64,000 bases of DNA from Mesorhizobium australicum WSM2073 (GCF_000230995.2 NC_019973.1:4726001-4790000); one strand, 5' to 3'; shown: positions 28,243 through 36,670, counted from the first letter of the stretch. Notes: generated by a model from the letters alone, not told the origin. A program made the numbers and translations.

Positions 28243-29271
28243 TCAGCGGATCGGCGGCGCGTATTGCAGGCCGCCCTTGGTCCATAGCGCATTGATGCCA
28301 CGCGCAATCTTGAGCGGGCTGCCGGAGCCGACATTGCGGTCGAACATTTCGCCGTAGTTGCCGGTGGCCTTGACGATGTTGACGACCCAGTCGTTGGAGA
28401 CGCCGAGGTCGGTGCCGATCTTGGTGTCTGCTTCCTGGCCGAGCACACGCTTGATCTCCGGGCTGGCGGAGTTTTTCATCTCGTCGACATTGGCCTTGGT
28501 GATGCCGAGCTCCTCGGCGTCGAGCAGAGCGAAATAGGTCCACTTGACGATGTGGTACCACTGGTCGTCGCCCTGGCGAACGGCAGGTCCGAGCGGCTCT
28601 TTCGAGATGATCTCGGGCAGCACGACGTGATCGGCCGGCGAGCCGAGCGTCAAGCGAATGCCGTAAAGGCCCGACTGGTCGGTTGTGTAGACGTCGCAAC
28701 GGCCGGCATCATAAGCGGCATTGACCTCTTCGAGCTTCTCGAAGACGACGGGATTGTACTCCATCTTGTTCGCCTTGAAGTAGTCGGCGAGGTTGAGCTC
28801 GGTGGTCGTGCCGCTCTGCACGCAGACGGCGGCGCCCGAAAGCTGCAGCGCCGAATTGACGCCCGGCAGCTTCTTGGCGTTGATCATGAAGCCCTGGCCG
28901 TCATAGTAGGTCGTGCCGATGAAATTCAGGCCGAGCGCGGTATCGCGGTTGATCGTCCAGGTGGTGTTGCGCGAGAGGATGTCGACCTCGCCGGACTGCA
29001 GCGCGGTAAACCGTTCCTTGGCGCTGAGCGGCGTGAACTTGACCTTGGTGCCATCACCGAAGACGGCGGCGGCAACCGCGCGACAGAAATCGGCGTCGAT
29101 GCCTTGCCAGTCGCCCTTGTCGTCCGGCGCGGAGAAGCCGGCCAGACCGGTCGAGACGCCGCACTGGATGAAGCCCTTCGCCTTGACGGTGTCAAGCGTG
29201 CCGGCCGACGCGGCCGACGCCATCAGTCCGAGCGTGGCGGCGCCAAGAATGCCGATAGCAATGTGTTTCAT
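28243..29271 (-). CDS. aapJ: general L-amino acid ABC transporter, periplasmic binding protein AapJ
   Basis: 342 residues from ATG 29271; the frame continues upstream without signal or homology. Signal peptide MKHIAIGILGAATLGLMASAASA. The receptor fold shows GFIQCGVSTGLAGFSAPDDK and WQGIDADFCRAVAAAVFGD (the binding-protein family 3 signature) and DVYTTDQSGLYGIRLTL. It binds many L-amino acids in the periplasm and delivers them to AapQM. First gene of the aap operon. Confidence 0.96.
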   Translation of the reverse strand: MKHIAIGILGAATLGLMASAASAGTLDTVKAKGFIQCGVSTGLAGFSAPDDKGDWQGIDADFCRAVAAAVFGDGTKVKFTPLSAKERFTALQSGEVDILSRNTTWTINRDTALGLNFIGTTYYDGQGFMINAKKLPGVNSALQLSGAAVCVQSGTTTELNLADYFKANKMEYNPVVFEKLEEVNAAYDAGRCDVYTTDQSGLYGIRLTLGSPADHVVLPEIISKEPLGPAVRQGDDQWYHIVKWTYFALLDAEELGITKANVDEMKNSASPEIKRVLGQEADTKIGTDLGVSNDWVVNIVKATGNYGEMFDRNVGSGSPLKIARGINALWTKGGLQYAPPIR

Positions 29272-29706
29272 AACCCACAGACCCTTTTCTGTTTTTTCAG
29301 GCAAACCCTGATCTTTTTTCCCTTGTGAACGCAGCTCCCATCCCGGCCCATTCCCGAAACCCCGCATCGCAAACCGACGCGCCGCCTCCCATTCACGAAC
29401 AGCATCGAAGGCGATAATTCCCGTGAGGTCAAGGAAAATGACCGAATCCGACCGGGTTTGAAAATCGATTGCCTGAAATGCCTGAATTGCAGACAAACGT
29501 GCACGCGATCTCGTCAGAAGCGCGACTTGAATCGGCAAAGCTCATTTGACGCAGATGTGAGCCGGCGCTGTAAAATCCGTTCCGGGCAATAGCTCGGCGT
29601 TACTGCCCCCGGGCACGAAATGCATTGACGTTACGGAACACCTTCGGCCAACGATTACCCATGATTGGCGGTCGATATTGCTTGTGGACAAAATCGGCGC
29701 GCGGTC
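29272..29706. other. 435-bp non-coding region between aapJ and the DUF2182 gene
   Basis: Contains the aapJ promoter region. The first 270 bases remain open in the aapJ frame, but codon use and the lack of homology argue against coding. No clear operator or hairpin was found in it. Confidence 0.5.
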
Positions 29707-30558
29707 TCAAAGCGCGGAAAGGCCCAGCCTGAGGCCGACCGCGACCATCAATGCACCGGAGATGCGCGGGATCAATTGCCCGGCCGGGACCACCTTCTCC
29801 AGGAGAACAAGGATGGCGATGCCGGCGATCCACAGCACGTTCATGACACCACCGACGAACAGCAGGGCCATCAGTGCCCAGCAGCAGCCGAGACAATAGG
29901 CGCCATGATCCATGCCAAGCCGAAATGCGCCGAGCGCGGTGGTGCGGAACCCGCCATGGCTGGCCAGGAACGCGATCGGCGCCTGGCATTGGCGCAGGCA
30001 GACGCCCTTGATCGGTGTCCATTGGTATAGGCCGGCGGCGATCAGAACGACACCGCCGAGCACCGCGCTGTGCGCCGCCATCGCGGGATCAAGCAAGGCG
30101 AAACGAGTGAGCAGCCATTGCGCACCCGTCGCCACGATGCTGAAGACGACCCAGACGACGAGATAGCCGGTAAAAAACCATGCCGTCGAAGCGATAGGCC
30201 GGCTGTCCGCCAGCGCCTTGCGGCCAACGCCGGCATAGAGCAGCAACATCGGCGCGACCGACGGCGTCATCATGCCGACCATCATCACGGCCCACATCGT
30301 GAAGGTGAAGACGAAATCGGCCGATGCCCAGGCCCGGAAACCCGGCACCACGGCGGCGCCCATATCCATGCCGCCCATATTCATGCTCGCCATGTCCATC
30401 CCGGCCACGTCGCCTGCCTCGCCGCCCGACACCGGGCTACCCATGTCGGCGGCTAGCCAAAGAACATAGGCCCAGGCGAACACGGCAATGACGGCAAGCG
30501 CGGCCGTCACGACCGCGCGGTCGCGCCGCAGCACCGCCTCGAGAGCCGTGTCGCCCAT
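29707..30558 (-). CDS. DUF2182 integral membrane protein, Met-rich
   Basis: 283 residues with six or seven membrane helices. After the first helix there is a Met/Asp-rich loop (VAGMDMASMNMGGMDMGAAV) suited to binding Cu(I) or another soft metal, then FTMWAVMMVGMMTPSVAPMLLL, the DUF2182 core motif, and a Cys-rich segment HGAYCLGCCWALM near the end. Known only as a predicted metal-binding membrane family. Nine bases downstream of the DUF1326 gene, evidently one operon. Confidence 0.85.
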   Translation of the reverse strand: MGDTALEAVLRRDRAVVTAALAVIAVFAWAYVLWLAADMGSPVSGGEAGDVAGMDMASMNMGGMDMGAAVVPGFRAWASADFVFTFTMWAVMMVGMMTPSVAPMLLLYAGVGRKALADSRPIASTAWFFTGYLVVWVVFSIVATGAQWLLTRFALLDPAMAAHSAVLGGVVLIAAGLYQWTPIKGVCLRQCQAPIAFLASHGGFRTTALGAFRLGMDHGAYCLGCCWALMALLFVGGVMNVLWIAGIAILVLLEKVVPAGQLIPRISGALMVAVGLRLGLSAL

Positions 30559-30567
30559 TGGATCAGA

Positions 30568-31203
30568 TCAATGCACGATGCCGCTCTGCGTGAGATGCAG
30601 GTTGGCGAAATGACTATGCGTGTCCGCCACCTCGAACTTGATCGGGCTTGTCGTCTTGGTCCAGCCGCGCCCGACCTCGGCGATGGCGTATTCGAAGCCG
30701 TGCGGCAGGTCGATGCGCGCCCGGTGCTCGGCGCCGGTGACCGGGTTCTTGATCGGCTCACCACGGCCGTCGGTTACGCCCTTGACGTGCAGCCGGCCGG
30801 TTCGCCCATCGACGTCGACCTCGAAATCGATCGCGGCGAAAATCGGATCGTGGAACTTCTCCAGGGTGGTCGAAAAGACCTGGAATATTGTCGCGCCTGG
30901 CACGGTGTCCTGACCGCCCAGTATGCGGAGCAGGGCTTCGCGTTGGGCTTCGCTGGCCCTCTCGTCGATAACCACCGCGGCCTCGCCCCTGCCCTGGTGT
31001 ATCGCGCCGGGCCAGCTGAAGATGCCGACGAAGCGCAGCCCGTCGAGCTTGGTGTCGCCGTGGTGGCCGGTCTCGATCTCCATGCCGGCGACGGCTTGGC
31101 AGAATCCGTATGTCGGCATGGCATTGAACTGGCACGGGCAGCCATAGGCACAATTGCAGTTGATGAATTCGCGCGCCTTCATCGTCCATTTGACGTCAGG
31201 CAT
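30568..31203 (-). CDS. DUF1326 domain protein
   Basis: 211 residues from ATG 31203 with GGGGAGG upstream (the frame opens further upstream at 31275 without support). Cysteine-rich start AREFINCNCAYGCPCQFNAMPTYGFCQAV, the family signature CxCxxxCPC, suited to a metal or iron-sulfur site. The rest is beta-rich (FSWPGAIHQGRGEAAVVID). Co-occurs with DUF2182 in many proteobacteria, as here, which suggests that the two handle the same metal. Cytoplasmic; function unproven. Confidence 0.85.
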   Translation of the reverse strand: MPDVKWTMKAREFINCNCAYGCPCQFNAMPTYGFCQAVAGMEIETGHHGDTKLDGLRFVGIFSWPGAIHQGRGEAAVVIDERASEAQREALLRILGGQDTVPGATIFQVFSTTLEKFHDPIFAAIDFEVDVDGRTGRLHVKGVTDGRGEPIKNPVTGAEHRARIDLPHGFEYAIAEVGRGWTKTTSPIKFEVADTHSHFANLHLTQSGIVH

Positions 31204-31401
31204 GACATTCCTCCCCTTTCCGCTCGCTGAGCGGGATACCCGGATGGGGATCAGGAGATAACCGGCAAGAACCATCCGGCAGCATCTGATTGAAGCATCC
31301 GGCGATTAACATTAGAAATTTATCATATACCTTTCACAGCCGGCTACAATAGGTTCACCAGCTGACGACCAAGCTTCCGACAGGGCACCGCCGCGCGTGG
31401 T

Positions 31402-31538
31402 TGGTCCGATTCCGGATCAGATCGCGGGCTGTCTTCCGGACCAGGAATTGGCATATTCAAAGTCCATTCCTGGCGAACGGTGGGCTGTTGCACGGTCCAC
31501 GACGCCGCATTATGGCTAGCGCCTTGTTAAACAAGGCG
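31402..31538 (+). promoter_or_regulatory. structured leader of metC (candidate riboregulator)
   Basis: Three consecutive stems lie between the DUF1326 gene and metC: TGGTCCG/CGGACCA (31402-31408 with 31437-31443), CCAGGAAT/ATTCCTGG (31441-31448 with 31466-31473) and CGCCTTGT/ACAAGGCG (31520-31527 with 31531-31538). The first two share the bases at 31441-31443, so they compete at that edge. The third sequesters AAGG, the only ribosome-binding-like sequence before ATG 31546. The rest of the 342-bp gap (31204-31545) is non-coding. Confidence 0.45.
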
Positions 31539-31545
31539 ACCAAGA

Positions 31546-32733
31546 ATGGCGAAAGACGGCAGCGAGCAGGGTTCCGGCACGATGGGCATCAACACGCGGC
31601 TCGCCCATTCGGGCAACAACCCGCATGACTATTTCGGCTTCGTCAACCCGCCGGTCGTGCATGCCTCGACCGTGCTGTTCCCAAATGCCGCCGCGATGGC
31701 CGCACGCAGCCAGAAGTACACTTACGGCACGCGCGGCACACCGACGACGGACGCTCTTGCGCATGCCATTGACGCGCTGGAAGGCTCAGCCGGCACGATC
31801 GCGGTGCCGTCGGGCCTGGCGGCGGTGACCGTGCCGCTGCTCGCCTTCGTATCGGCGGGCGACCATCTGCTGATCGTCGATTCCGTCTATCATCCCACGA
31901 GAAACTTCGCCGACACGATGCTGAAGCGGCTCGGCGTCGAGGTCCAATATTATGCTCCCAATATCGGCGCCGGCATCGCGGCGTTGATCAAGCCGAACAC
32001 CAGAGTGGTGTTCACCGAATCGCCGGCCTCCAACACGTTCGAGGTGCAGGACATCCCGGCGATCGCCAAGGCGGCGCACGCGGCCGGCGTCATCGTGATG
32101 ATGGACAACACATGGGCGACGCCGCTCTATTTCCGGCCGCTCGACCATGGCGTCGACATCTCGATCCATGCGGCGACGAAATATCCGGCGGGCCATTCCG
32201 ACGTGCTGCTCGGCACGGTCTCGGCCAATGAGGCCTGCTGGACGCAACTCTACGAGAGCTTTTGCACGCTTGGCTGCTGTGCTGGACCCGACGACGTCTA
32301 CCAGGTGCTGCGCGGCCTGCGCACGATGGGTGTGCGGCTCGACCGTCACCAGCGCAGCGCACTCGCCATCGCCTCGTGGCTCGAAGGCGAAAAGGGCGTG
32401 GCGCGCGTGCTCCACCCTGCCCTTCCCAGCCATCCCGACCACGATCTCTGGAAGCGCGACTTCCGCGGTTCGAGCGGCATCTTTTCCATCGTGCTGGCCG
32501 GTGGTGGCCAGCAGGAGCAGCACGCTTTCCTCGACGCACTGCGGATCTTCGGTCTCGGCTACTCCTGGGGAGGCTATGAGAGCCTCGCGGTGCCGGTCTG
32601 GCTTGGCGACCGCGTCGTTGCGAAAGGCCCTTACGAAGGTCCGCTGATACGACTGCAGATCGGCCTCGAGGATATCGACGACTTGAAAGCCGACATCCGG
32701 CGCGGGCTTGCGGCAGCGGCGCGCGCGGGCTGA
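31546..32733 (+). CDS. metC: cystathionine beta-lyase / Cys-Met metabolism PLP enzyme
   Basis: 395 residues from ATG 31546; an alternative ATG at 31582 starts the conserved MGINTRLAHSGNNP block. Signature features: YGTRGTPTTDALAHAIDALEG, the PLP-holding Tyr/Arg region, and the Schiff-base lysine in SIHAATKYPAGHSD (about Lys 212). Cleaves cystathionine to homocysteine, pyruvate and ammonia in methionine synthesis. Lying near aapJ is the usual rhizobial arrangement. Its leader is unusually structured. Confidence 0.92.
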   Translation: MAKDGSEQGSGTMGINTRLAHSGNNPHDYFGFVNPPVVHASTVLFPNAAAMAARSQKYTYGTRGTPTTDALAHAIDALEGSAGTIAVPSGLAAVTVPLLAFVSAGDHLLIVDSVYHPTRNFADTMLKRLGVEVQYYAPNIGAGIAALIKPNTRVVFTESPASNTFEVQDIPAIAKAAHAAGVIVMMDNTWATPLYFRPLDHGVDISIHAATKYPAGHSDVLLGTVSANEACWTQLYESFCTLGCCAGPDDVYQVLRGLRTMGVRLDRHQRSALAIASWLEGEKGVARVLHPALPSHPDHDLWKRDFRGSSGIFSIVLAGGGQQEQHAFLDALRIFGLGYSWGGYESLAVPVWLGDRVVAKGPYEGPLIRLQIGLEDIDDLKADIRRGLAAAARAG

Positions 32734-32940
32734 CCTCAAACAGAGTCAGCAAAGGGCCGCAAGCCCTTGACGCTGATGACAAAGCGCGAGGCGCTGCCAG
32801 CACTCCGGCGAAGATCGGTGCGCAATATTATTCTCCTACGTCATGACTTTACGGATTTGTTTGACTTTCAAATCGGCGAATTCGGCTGCATTGCGTGCCG
32901 CACGCATCCTCGACAGATTCAGTCCTCGCAAAGTTTTCCA

Positions 32941-34020
32941 ATGGCCTTTCGTCTTTTTGTCCCCATCCTCGCCGGCGCCACGCTGCGCGAACGCATCCTG
33001 GCGTGTATCGGCGCCACGATCGGCATCGCGCTGACGGGCGTGATCAGCGGGCTGGCGATGGGCGGCGGCCCGCATGTGGCCCTGCTGGTCGCGCCGATGG
33101 GCGCATCCGCCGTGCTTCTGTTCGCCGTACCGGCCAGCCCGTTGGCGCAACCCTGGTCGATCATCGGCGGAAATTCCATATCGGCGCTGGTCGGCGTGAC
33201 CGTGGCGCATTTCATCCATGATCCGGTGATGGCCTCAGGGCTCGCGGTGGCGCTCGCCATCGCCGCGATGTCGTTCACGCGCTGTCTTCATCCGCCAGGC
33301 GGCGCCGCCGCGCTGACGGCGGTGCTCGGCGGCCCGGCCGTCATCAGCGCGGGCTTCCTGTTCCCGTTCGTGCCGGTGGCCTTGAATTCGACCATACTGG
33401 TGGCGCTTGGCTTCCTTTTCCACAAGCTGGCGCGGCGCAATTACCCGCATGTCGCGGCACCAGCCGCCAACAGCCACGGCACCGCCGATCCGCCGGCTCA
33501 GCAGCGCGTCGGTTTCCGGCCCGAGGATATCGACGCGGCGCTGACCACACTTGACGAGACCTTCGACATCGACCGCGACGACCTCGAACGGTTGCTGAGA
33601 CAAGTCGAACTGCAGGCCATGGTGCGCTCGCACCGCACGCTGCTGTGCGAGGACATCATGTCGCGCGACGTGGTTTCGGTGTCCGAGCAAGCCACCGCCG
33701 ACGAGGCGCGCCAGCAACTGATCGATCACAATATCCGTACCTTGCCGGTGGTCGACGCGGATGCCCGGCTGGTTGGCGCCGTTGGCCTGCGCGAGCTGAC
33801 GAAAGCTACCGACACGGTGAAGAGCGTCATGGCAAAAGCCGGCACCGCCTCGCCCGAGACACCGGCGATGAGCCTGCTCCCAGTGCTGACCGACGGCCGC
33901 AGCCATGCCGTGGTCATCGTCGACGGCGAGCGGCATATTCTCGGCCTGATCACGCAGACCGACCTCTTGGCGGTGGCCGCACGCATGCAGCGGGCAGACA
34001 AGGGATTGGCGGCAGCCTAG
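32941..34020 (+). CDS. HPP family membrane protein with two CBS domains
   Basis: 359 residues from ATG 32941; the frame is open back to 32767 without support. N-terminal half: four membrane helices of the HPP family, with ARCLHPPGGAAALTAVLGGP-type motif (FTRCLHPPGGAAALTAVLGG) near residue 115. C-terminal half, about 230-355: a pair of CBS domains (DIMSRDVVSVSEQATADEA, then NIRTLPVVDADARLVGAVG and HILGLITQTDLLAV), which usually bind adenosine nucleotides. HPP-family relatives transport nitrite in cyanobacteria and chloroplasts; the CBS pair would sense energy or nucleotide state. Confidence 0.88.
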   Translation: MAFRLFVPILAGATLRERILACIGATIGIALTGVISGLAMGGGPHVALLVAPMGASAVLLFAVPASPLAQPWSIIGGNSISALVGVTVAHFIHDPVMASGLAVALAIAAMSFTRCLHPPGGAAALTAVLGGPAVISAGFLFPFVPVALNSTILVALGFLFHKLARRNYPHVAAPAANSHGTADPPAQQRVGFRPEDIDAALTTLDETFDIDRDDLERLLRQVELQAMVRSHRTLLCEDIMSRDVVSVSEQATADEARQQLIDHNIRTLPVVDADARLVGAVGLRELTKATDTVKSVMAKAGTASPETPAMSLLPVLTDGRSHAVVIVDGERHILGLITQTDLLAVAARMQRADKGLAAA

Positions 34021-34047
34021 AATAGGGAACCCGGATCCCTCTGGCCC

Positions 34048-34077
34048 GGGAACCTTTTGCCGGCAGGCGCATCCAAT
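34048..34077 (+). promoter_or_regulatory. ECF-type promoter of the sigma factor gene
   Basis: GGGAAC (34048-34053), 16 bp, CATCCAAT (34070-34077), 32 bp before the sigma-factor ATG. The same two boxes at the same spacing stand before the DUF4142 gene, so the sigma factor probably autoregulates. Confidence 0.7.
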
Positions 34078-34109
34078 GTGCAGCATTTGCACGAGGAGAT
34101 CCGGTCGCG

Positions 34110-34796
34110 ATGAGCAAGCAGCCAATGCCCGCCACGGTGCCCGCGGTTGCCGAAAGCCTTTCCGGCGACATGCAGCTCGTCCACCGCGCGCTGACCCGTG
34201 ACCCGGATGCATTTCGCGCCATCATGAAGGTATACAACCAGCGGCTCTACCGCATCGCGCGCGGCATTCTGCGCAACGACGCCGAAGCCGAGGACGTCGT
34301 CCAGGAGGCCTATGTCAGCGCCTTCGCCAGCCTGGCGGCGTTTCGCGGCCAATCCACGCTCGCCACCTGGCTGTCGCGCATCGTCATCAACGAAGCGCTC
34401 GGCCGCCTGCGCAAGAGACGTCGCACGGTGGAGATGCCTGCCGATCCGGAAGCGCGGATAATCAGGTTTCCCCTCAAATCCAACGACGATCCGGAGCGGA
34501 CGATGGCGCAGCGGCAGATTCTCGCACTTGTCGAACGGGCGACCGACAGCCTGCCCGACATCTACCGCATGGTCTTCGTCGCCCGCGTCATCGAGGGCCT
34601 GAGCATGGAGGAAACCGCCGATTTGCTTGGCGTGCGGCCAGAGACCGTCAAGACGAGGCTGCACCGGGCGCGCGCCCTGTTGCGCAAGGCGCTGGACGAT
34701 GAAATCGGCCCTGTGCTGCTCGATGCCTTCCCCTTCGCGGGTCGGCGCTGCGAGCGACTGACCCAGGCGGTGATGGGACGGCTGGGTTTCGAATGA
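34110..34796 (+). CDS. ECF-family RNA polymerase sigma factor
   Basis: 228 residues. Region 2 (about 28-90) has AFRAIMKVYNQRLYRIARGILRNDAEAEDVVQEAYVSAF, split as residues 30-70; region 4 (about 150-200) has LPDIYRMVFVARVIEGLSMEE and TADLLGVRPETVKTRLHRARALL, a helix-turn-helix for the -35 box. Regions 3 and 1.1 are absent, as in ECF sigmas. No anti-sigma gene is adjacent. Its promoter and that of the DUF4142-cupredoxin pair share one motif, defining a small regulon. Confidence 0.92.
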   Translation: MSKQPMPATVPAVAESLSGDMQLVHRALTRDPDAFRAIMKVYNQRLYRIARGILRNDAEAEDVVQEAYVSAFASLAAFRGQSTLATWLSRIVINEALGRLRKRRRTVEMPADPEARIIRFPLKSNDDPERTMAQRQILALVERATDSLPDIYRMVFVARVIEGLSMEETADLLGVRPETVKTRLHRARALLRKALDDEIGPVLLDAFPFAGRRCERLTQAVMGRLGFE

Positions 34797-34813
34797 TGCC
34801 GTCCTGATTTTCC

Positions 34814-34843
34814 GGGAACGTTTCTCCCCGCCCCGCATCCAAT
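34814..34843 (+). promoter_or_regulatory. ECF-type promoter of the DUF4142-cupredoxin operon
   Basis: GGGAAC (34814-34819), 16 bp, CATCCAAT (34836-34843), 59 bp before ATG 34903. Identical boxes and spacing to 34048-34077, while the spacers differ in sequence; the matching is therefore not just duplication. Confidence 0.7.
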
Positions 34844-34902
34844 GAGCGTCAACTGCAAATTCGAGCCCGGCGCCTCCGCGCGGCCGGGCCAAGGAGGATG
34901 CC

Positions 34903-35427
34903 ATGTTCACCCGATATACCGTCGCCCTTGCCGCCCTGCTTCTCGTCGGCGCTGCCCCGGTCTCGCAAGCCGCCGACAAGCCGACCGACCCGCAGATCGC
35001 CCATATCGCCTATACAGCAGGCGTCCTCGACATCGAGGCGGCCAAGCAGGCGATCAAGAAGTCAAAGAGCAAGGAGGTCGTCGATTTCGCCAAGGACATG
35101 GAGCGCGACCACGAAGCGGTGAACAAGCAGGCGCTCGATCTCGTCAAGAAGCTCAAGGTGAAGCCCGAGGACAACGCTACCAGCCAGGCGCTGACGAAGG
35201 CGGCGAAGGAGGAACGTGCCAAGCTCGCCAAGCTGAAAGGGGCGGCCTTCGACAAGGCTTATATCGAAAACGAGGTCGCCTATCACAAGCAGGTCAATGG
35301 CGCGCTCGAAACCCTGCTCATTCCCTCGGCCAGCAATGCCGAGCTGAAGAGCCTGCTCGAGACCGGCCTCAAGATCTTCCAGGGCCATGAGCAGCATGCC
35401 GAACACGTCGCCGGCATGCTGAAATGA
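34903..35427 (+). CDS. DUF4142 secreted helical protein
   Basis: 174 residues. Signal peptide MFTRYTVALAALLLVGAAPVSQA; the mature part is an all-helical, Lys/Ala/Glu-rich bundle (SKSKEVVDFAKDMERDHEAV, NEVAYHKQVNGALETLLIP, GHEQHAEHVAGML), resembling ferritin-like bundles with several His and Glu that may bind metal. Periplasmic. Overlaps the cupredoxin gene as ATGA and is under an ECF-type promoter. Confidence 0.9.
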   Translation: MFTRYTVALAALLLVGAAPVSQAADKPTDPQIAHIAYTAGVLDIEAAKQAIKKSKSKEVVDFAKDMERDHEAVNKQALDLVKKLKVKPEDNATSQALTKAAKEERAKLAKLKGAAFDKAYIENEVAYHKQVNGALETLLIPSASNAELKSLLETGLKIFQGHEQHAEHVAGMLK

Positions 35428-35744
35428 AAGCGGGCGCCTTGGGTCTTCTGGCGCGGCTGGTCGTGCTGGCGTTGGCATCCACAGCGCCGGCAGCGGCGGC
35501 AACCATCCAGGTCACCGTCGACAAGCTCGTCTTTTCGCCGGCCAGCGTCGATGCCAAGGTCGGCGACACGATCGAGTGGGTGAACAAGGACGTGATCGCC
35601 CACACGGCTACCGTGAAGGGCGGCTGGGAGGTGATAATTCCGCCGAAGAAGTCGGCAAGCATGACGCTGAAGACGGCGCAAACGGTCGACTATTTCTGCC
35701 GCTTCCACCCCAACATGAAGGGACGCTTGCTGGTGGCGCCGTGA
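35424..35744 (+). CDS. cupredoxin (amicyanin/pseudoazurin-like)
   Basis: 106 residues with signal peptide (LARLVVLALASTAPAAA). The type-1 copper ligands are all visible: His in DVIAHTATV (about 55), then Cys, His and Met in YFCRFHPNMKG (about 94-101). It should carry single electrons in the periplasm. Start overlaps the DUF4142 stop (ATGA), so both are made together under the ECF sigma factor. Its 3' end overlaps the convergent, over-long enoyl-CoA hydratase frame by 55 bp. Confidence 0.92.
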   Translation: MKAGALGLLARLVVLALASTAPAAAATIQVTVDKLVFSPASVDAKVGDTIEWVNKDVIAHTATVKGGWEVIIPPKKSASMTLKTAQTVDYFCRFHPNMKGRLLVAP

Positions 35745-36586
35745 TCCAGGGCCGAGGAGGCCCGCCTTGCCTCCTCGGGCCGCGCGACATGCGTCCAGGA
35801 TCCGCCGTGTCCAGGCCTGTGCCTGCTGATCCAGGCATCTAGCGCCTCGCGCAAATCGGCTGTCGGGGCCATACGGGCGAACTGCTCGGCCTCGACCAGC
35901 AAGCCTTCGGCGATGCTCAGATTGAGCCCTCGCGTCACCGCCGTGAGGATGCCCGCGGCTGCCAGTCCGGAGTGCCGAAGGATACGCCTGGCCAGATTGA
36001 ACGCAGCCGGCATCAGATCGTCATGCGGAACCACCTGATTGACGAGGCCAAGGTCAAGAGCCCGCTGTGGCGGGAACCAGTCGCCGGTCAAAAGCAGTTC
36101 GAGCGCGCGCTTGCGCCCGGCGAGCCTGGGCAGGCGCTGCGTTCCGCCGAAAGTCGGCGGCATTGCCAGAGTGATCTCCGGCTTGGCGAACAGCGCGCGG
36201 TCGCTGGCAATTGCAAGCGGCACGGCTTCCGTGATTTCGCAGCCGCCGCCGAAGGCGAGGCCGTTGACGGCTGCGATGACAGGCTTGCGAAAGGCTTCCA
36301 GCCTTGCCGTCAGCCGCTGTCCCCGCATGACGAAGTCTCGCAGCGCCGTCTCGGCGCCCAGCGCCACGCTGGCCGAGAACTCCTCTATGTCGGCGCCCGC
36401 CGAGAAGGCCCGCTCGCCGGCGCCCGTCAGAATGACCGCGCGGATGCGGTCGTCGACTTCAATGTCATCGAGTGTCGCGAGCAGGCGATCGATCAGCGCA
36501 TAGTTCAACGCGTTCAGCTTTTCCGGGCGGTTGAGGGAAAGGACGGCAACGCCTTCCCTGTTTTCGTTCAGGACAAGATCGGTCAT
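35690..36586 (-). CDS. enoyl-CoA hydratase/isomerase with extended C-terminus
   Basis: 298 residues. Crotonase motifs are intact: FSAGADIEEF (oxyanion hole), NGLAFGGGCEITEAVPLAIA (second oxyanion Gly) and KPEITLAMPPTFGGTQRLPRL. Family members usually end about 258 residues in, near DLREALDAWISRHRP. Here another ~40 residues (PGHGGSWTHVARPEEARRA and onward) read through an intergenic hairpin into the cupredoxin gene, so the ancestral stop seems lost. Hydrates enoyl-CoA in fatty acid or amino acid breakdown. Divergent from a TetR gene. Confidence 0.9.
   Translation of the reverse strand: MTDLVLNENREGVAVLSLNRPEKLNALNYALIDRLLATLDDIEVDDRIRAVILTGAGERAFSAGADIEEFSASVALGAETALRDFVMRGQRLTARLEAFRKPVIAAVNGLAFGGGCEITEAVPLAIASDRALFAKPEITLAMPPTFGGTQRLPRLAGRKRALELLLTGDWFPPQRALDLGLVNQVVPHDDLMPAAFNLARRILRHSGLAAAGILTAVTRGLNLSIAEGLLVEAEQFARMAPTADLREALDAWISRHRPGHGGSWTHVARPEEARRASSALDHGATSKRPFMLGWKRQK
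35752..35778. terminator. hairpin between cupredoxin and enoyl-CoA hydratase genes
   Basis: CCGAGGAGGC (35752-35761) and GCCTCCTCGG (35769-35778), a perfect 10-bp stem with a 7-base loop, 8 bp after the cupredoxin stop. No T-run; it may terminate or stabilise from either side. It lies inside the extended hydratase frame. Confidence 0.5.
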
Positions 36587-36670
36587 CTGGCTTCCTCCAG
36601 CATGGTGATGAGATGGAAGGTTACGCCATTCGCGCCTTGTGTATATTCACTAGTCGGTATACTTAAACCC

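Noticed and set aside
29272..29538. N-terminal extension of AapJ (89 codons)
   Set aside because: It would precede a perfect signal peptide at 29271 and has no homology; the start at 29271 is favoured.
31476..31545. SAM-II riboswitch upstream of metC
   Set aside because: Only the 3' half shows resemblance (GTTAAACAAG). The 5' stem-loop with its conserved loop is not seen, so it is reported as an unclassified structured leader.
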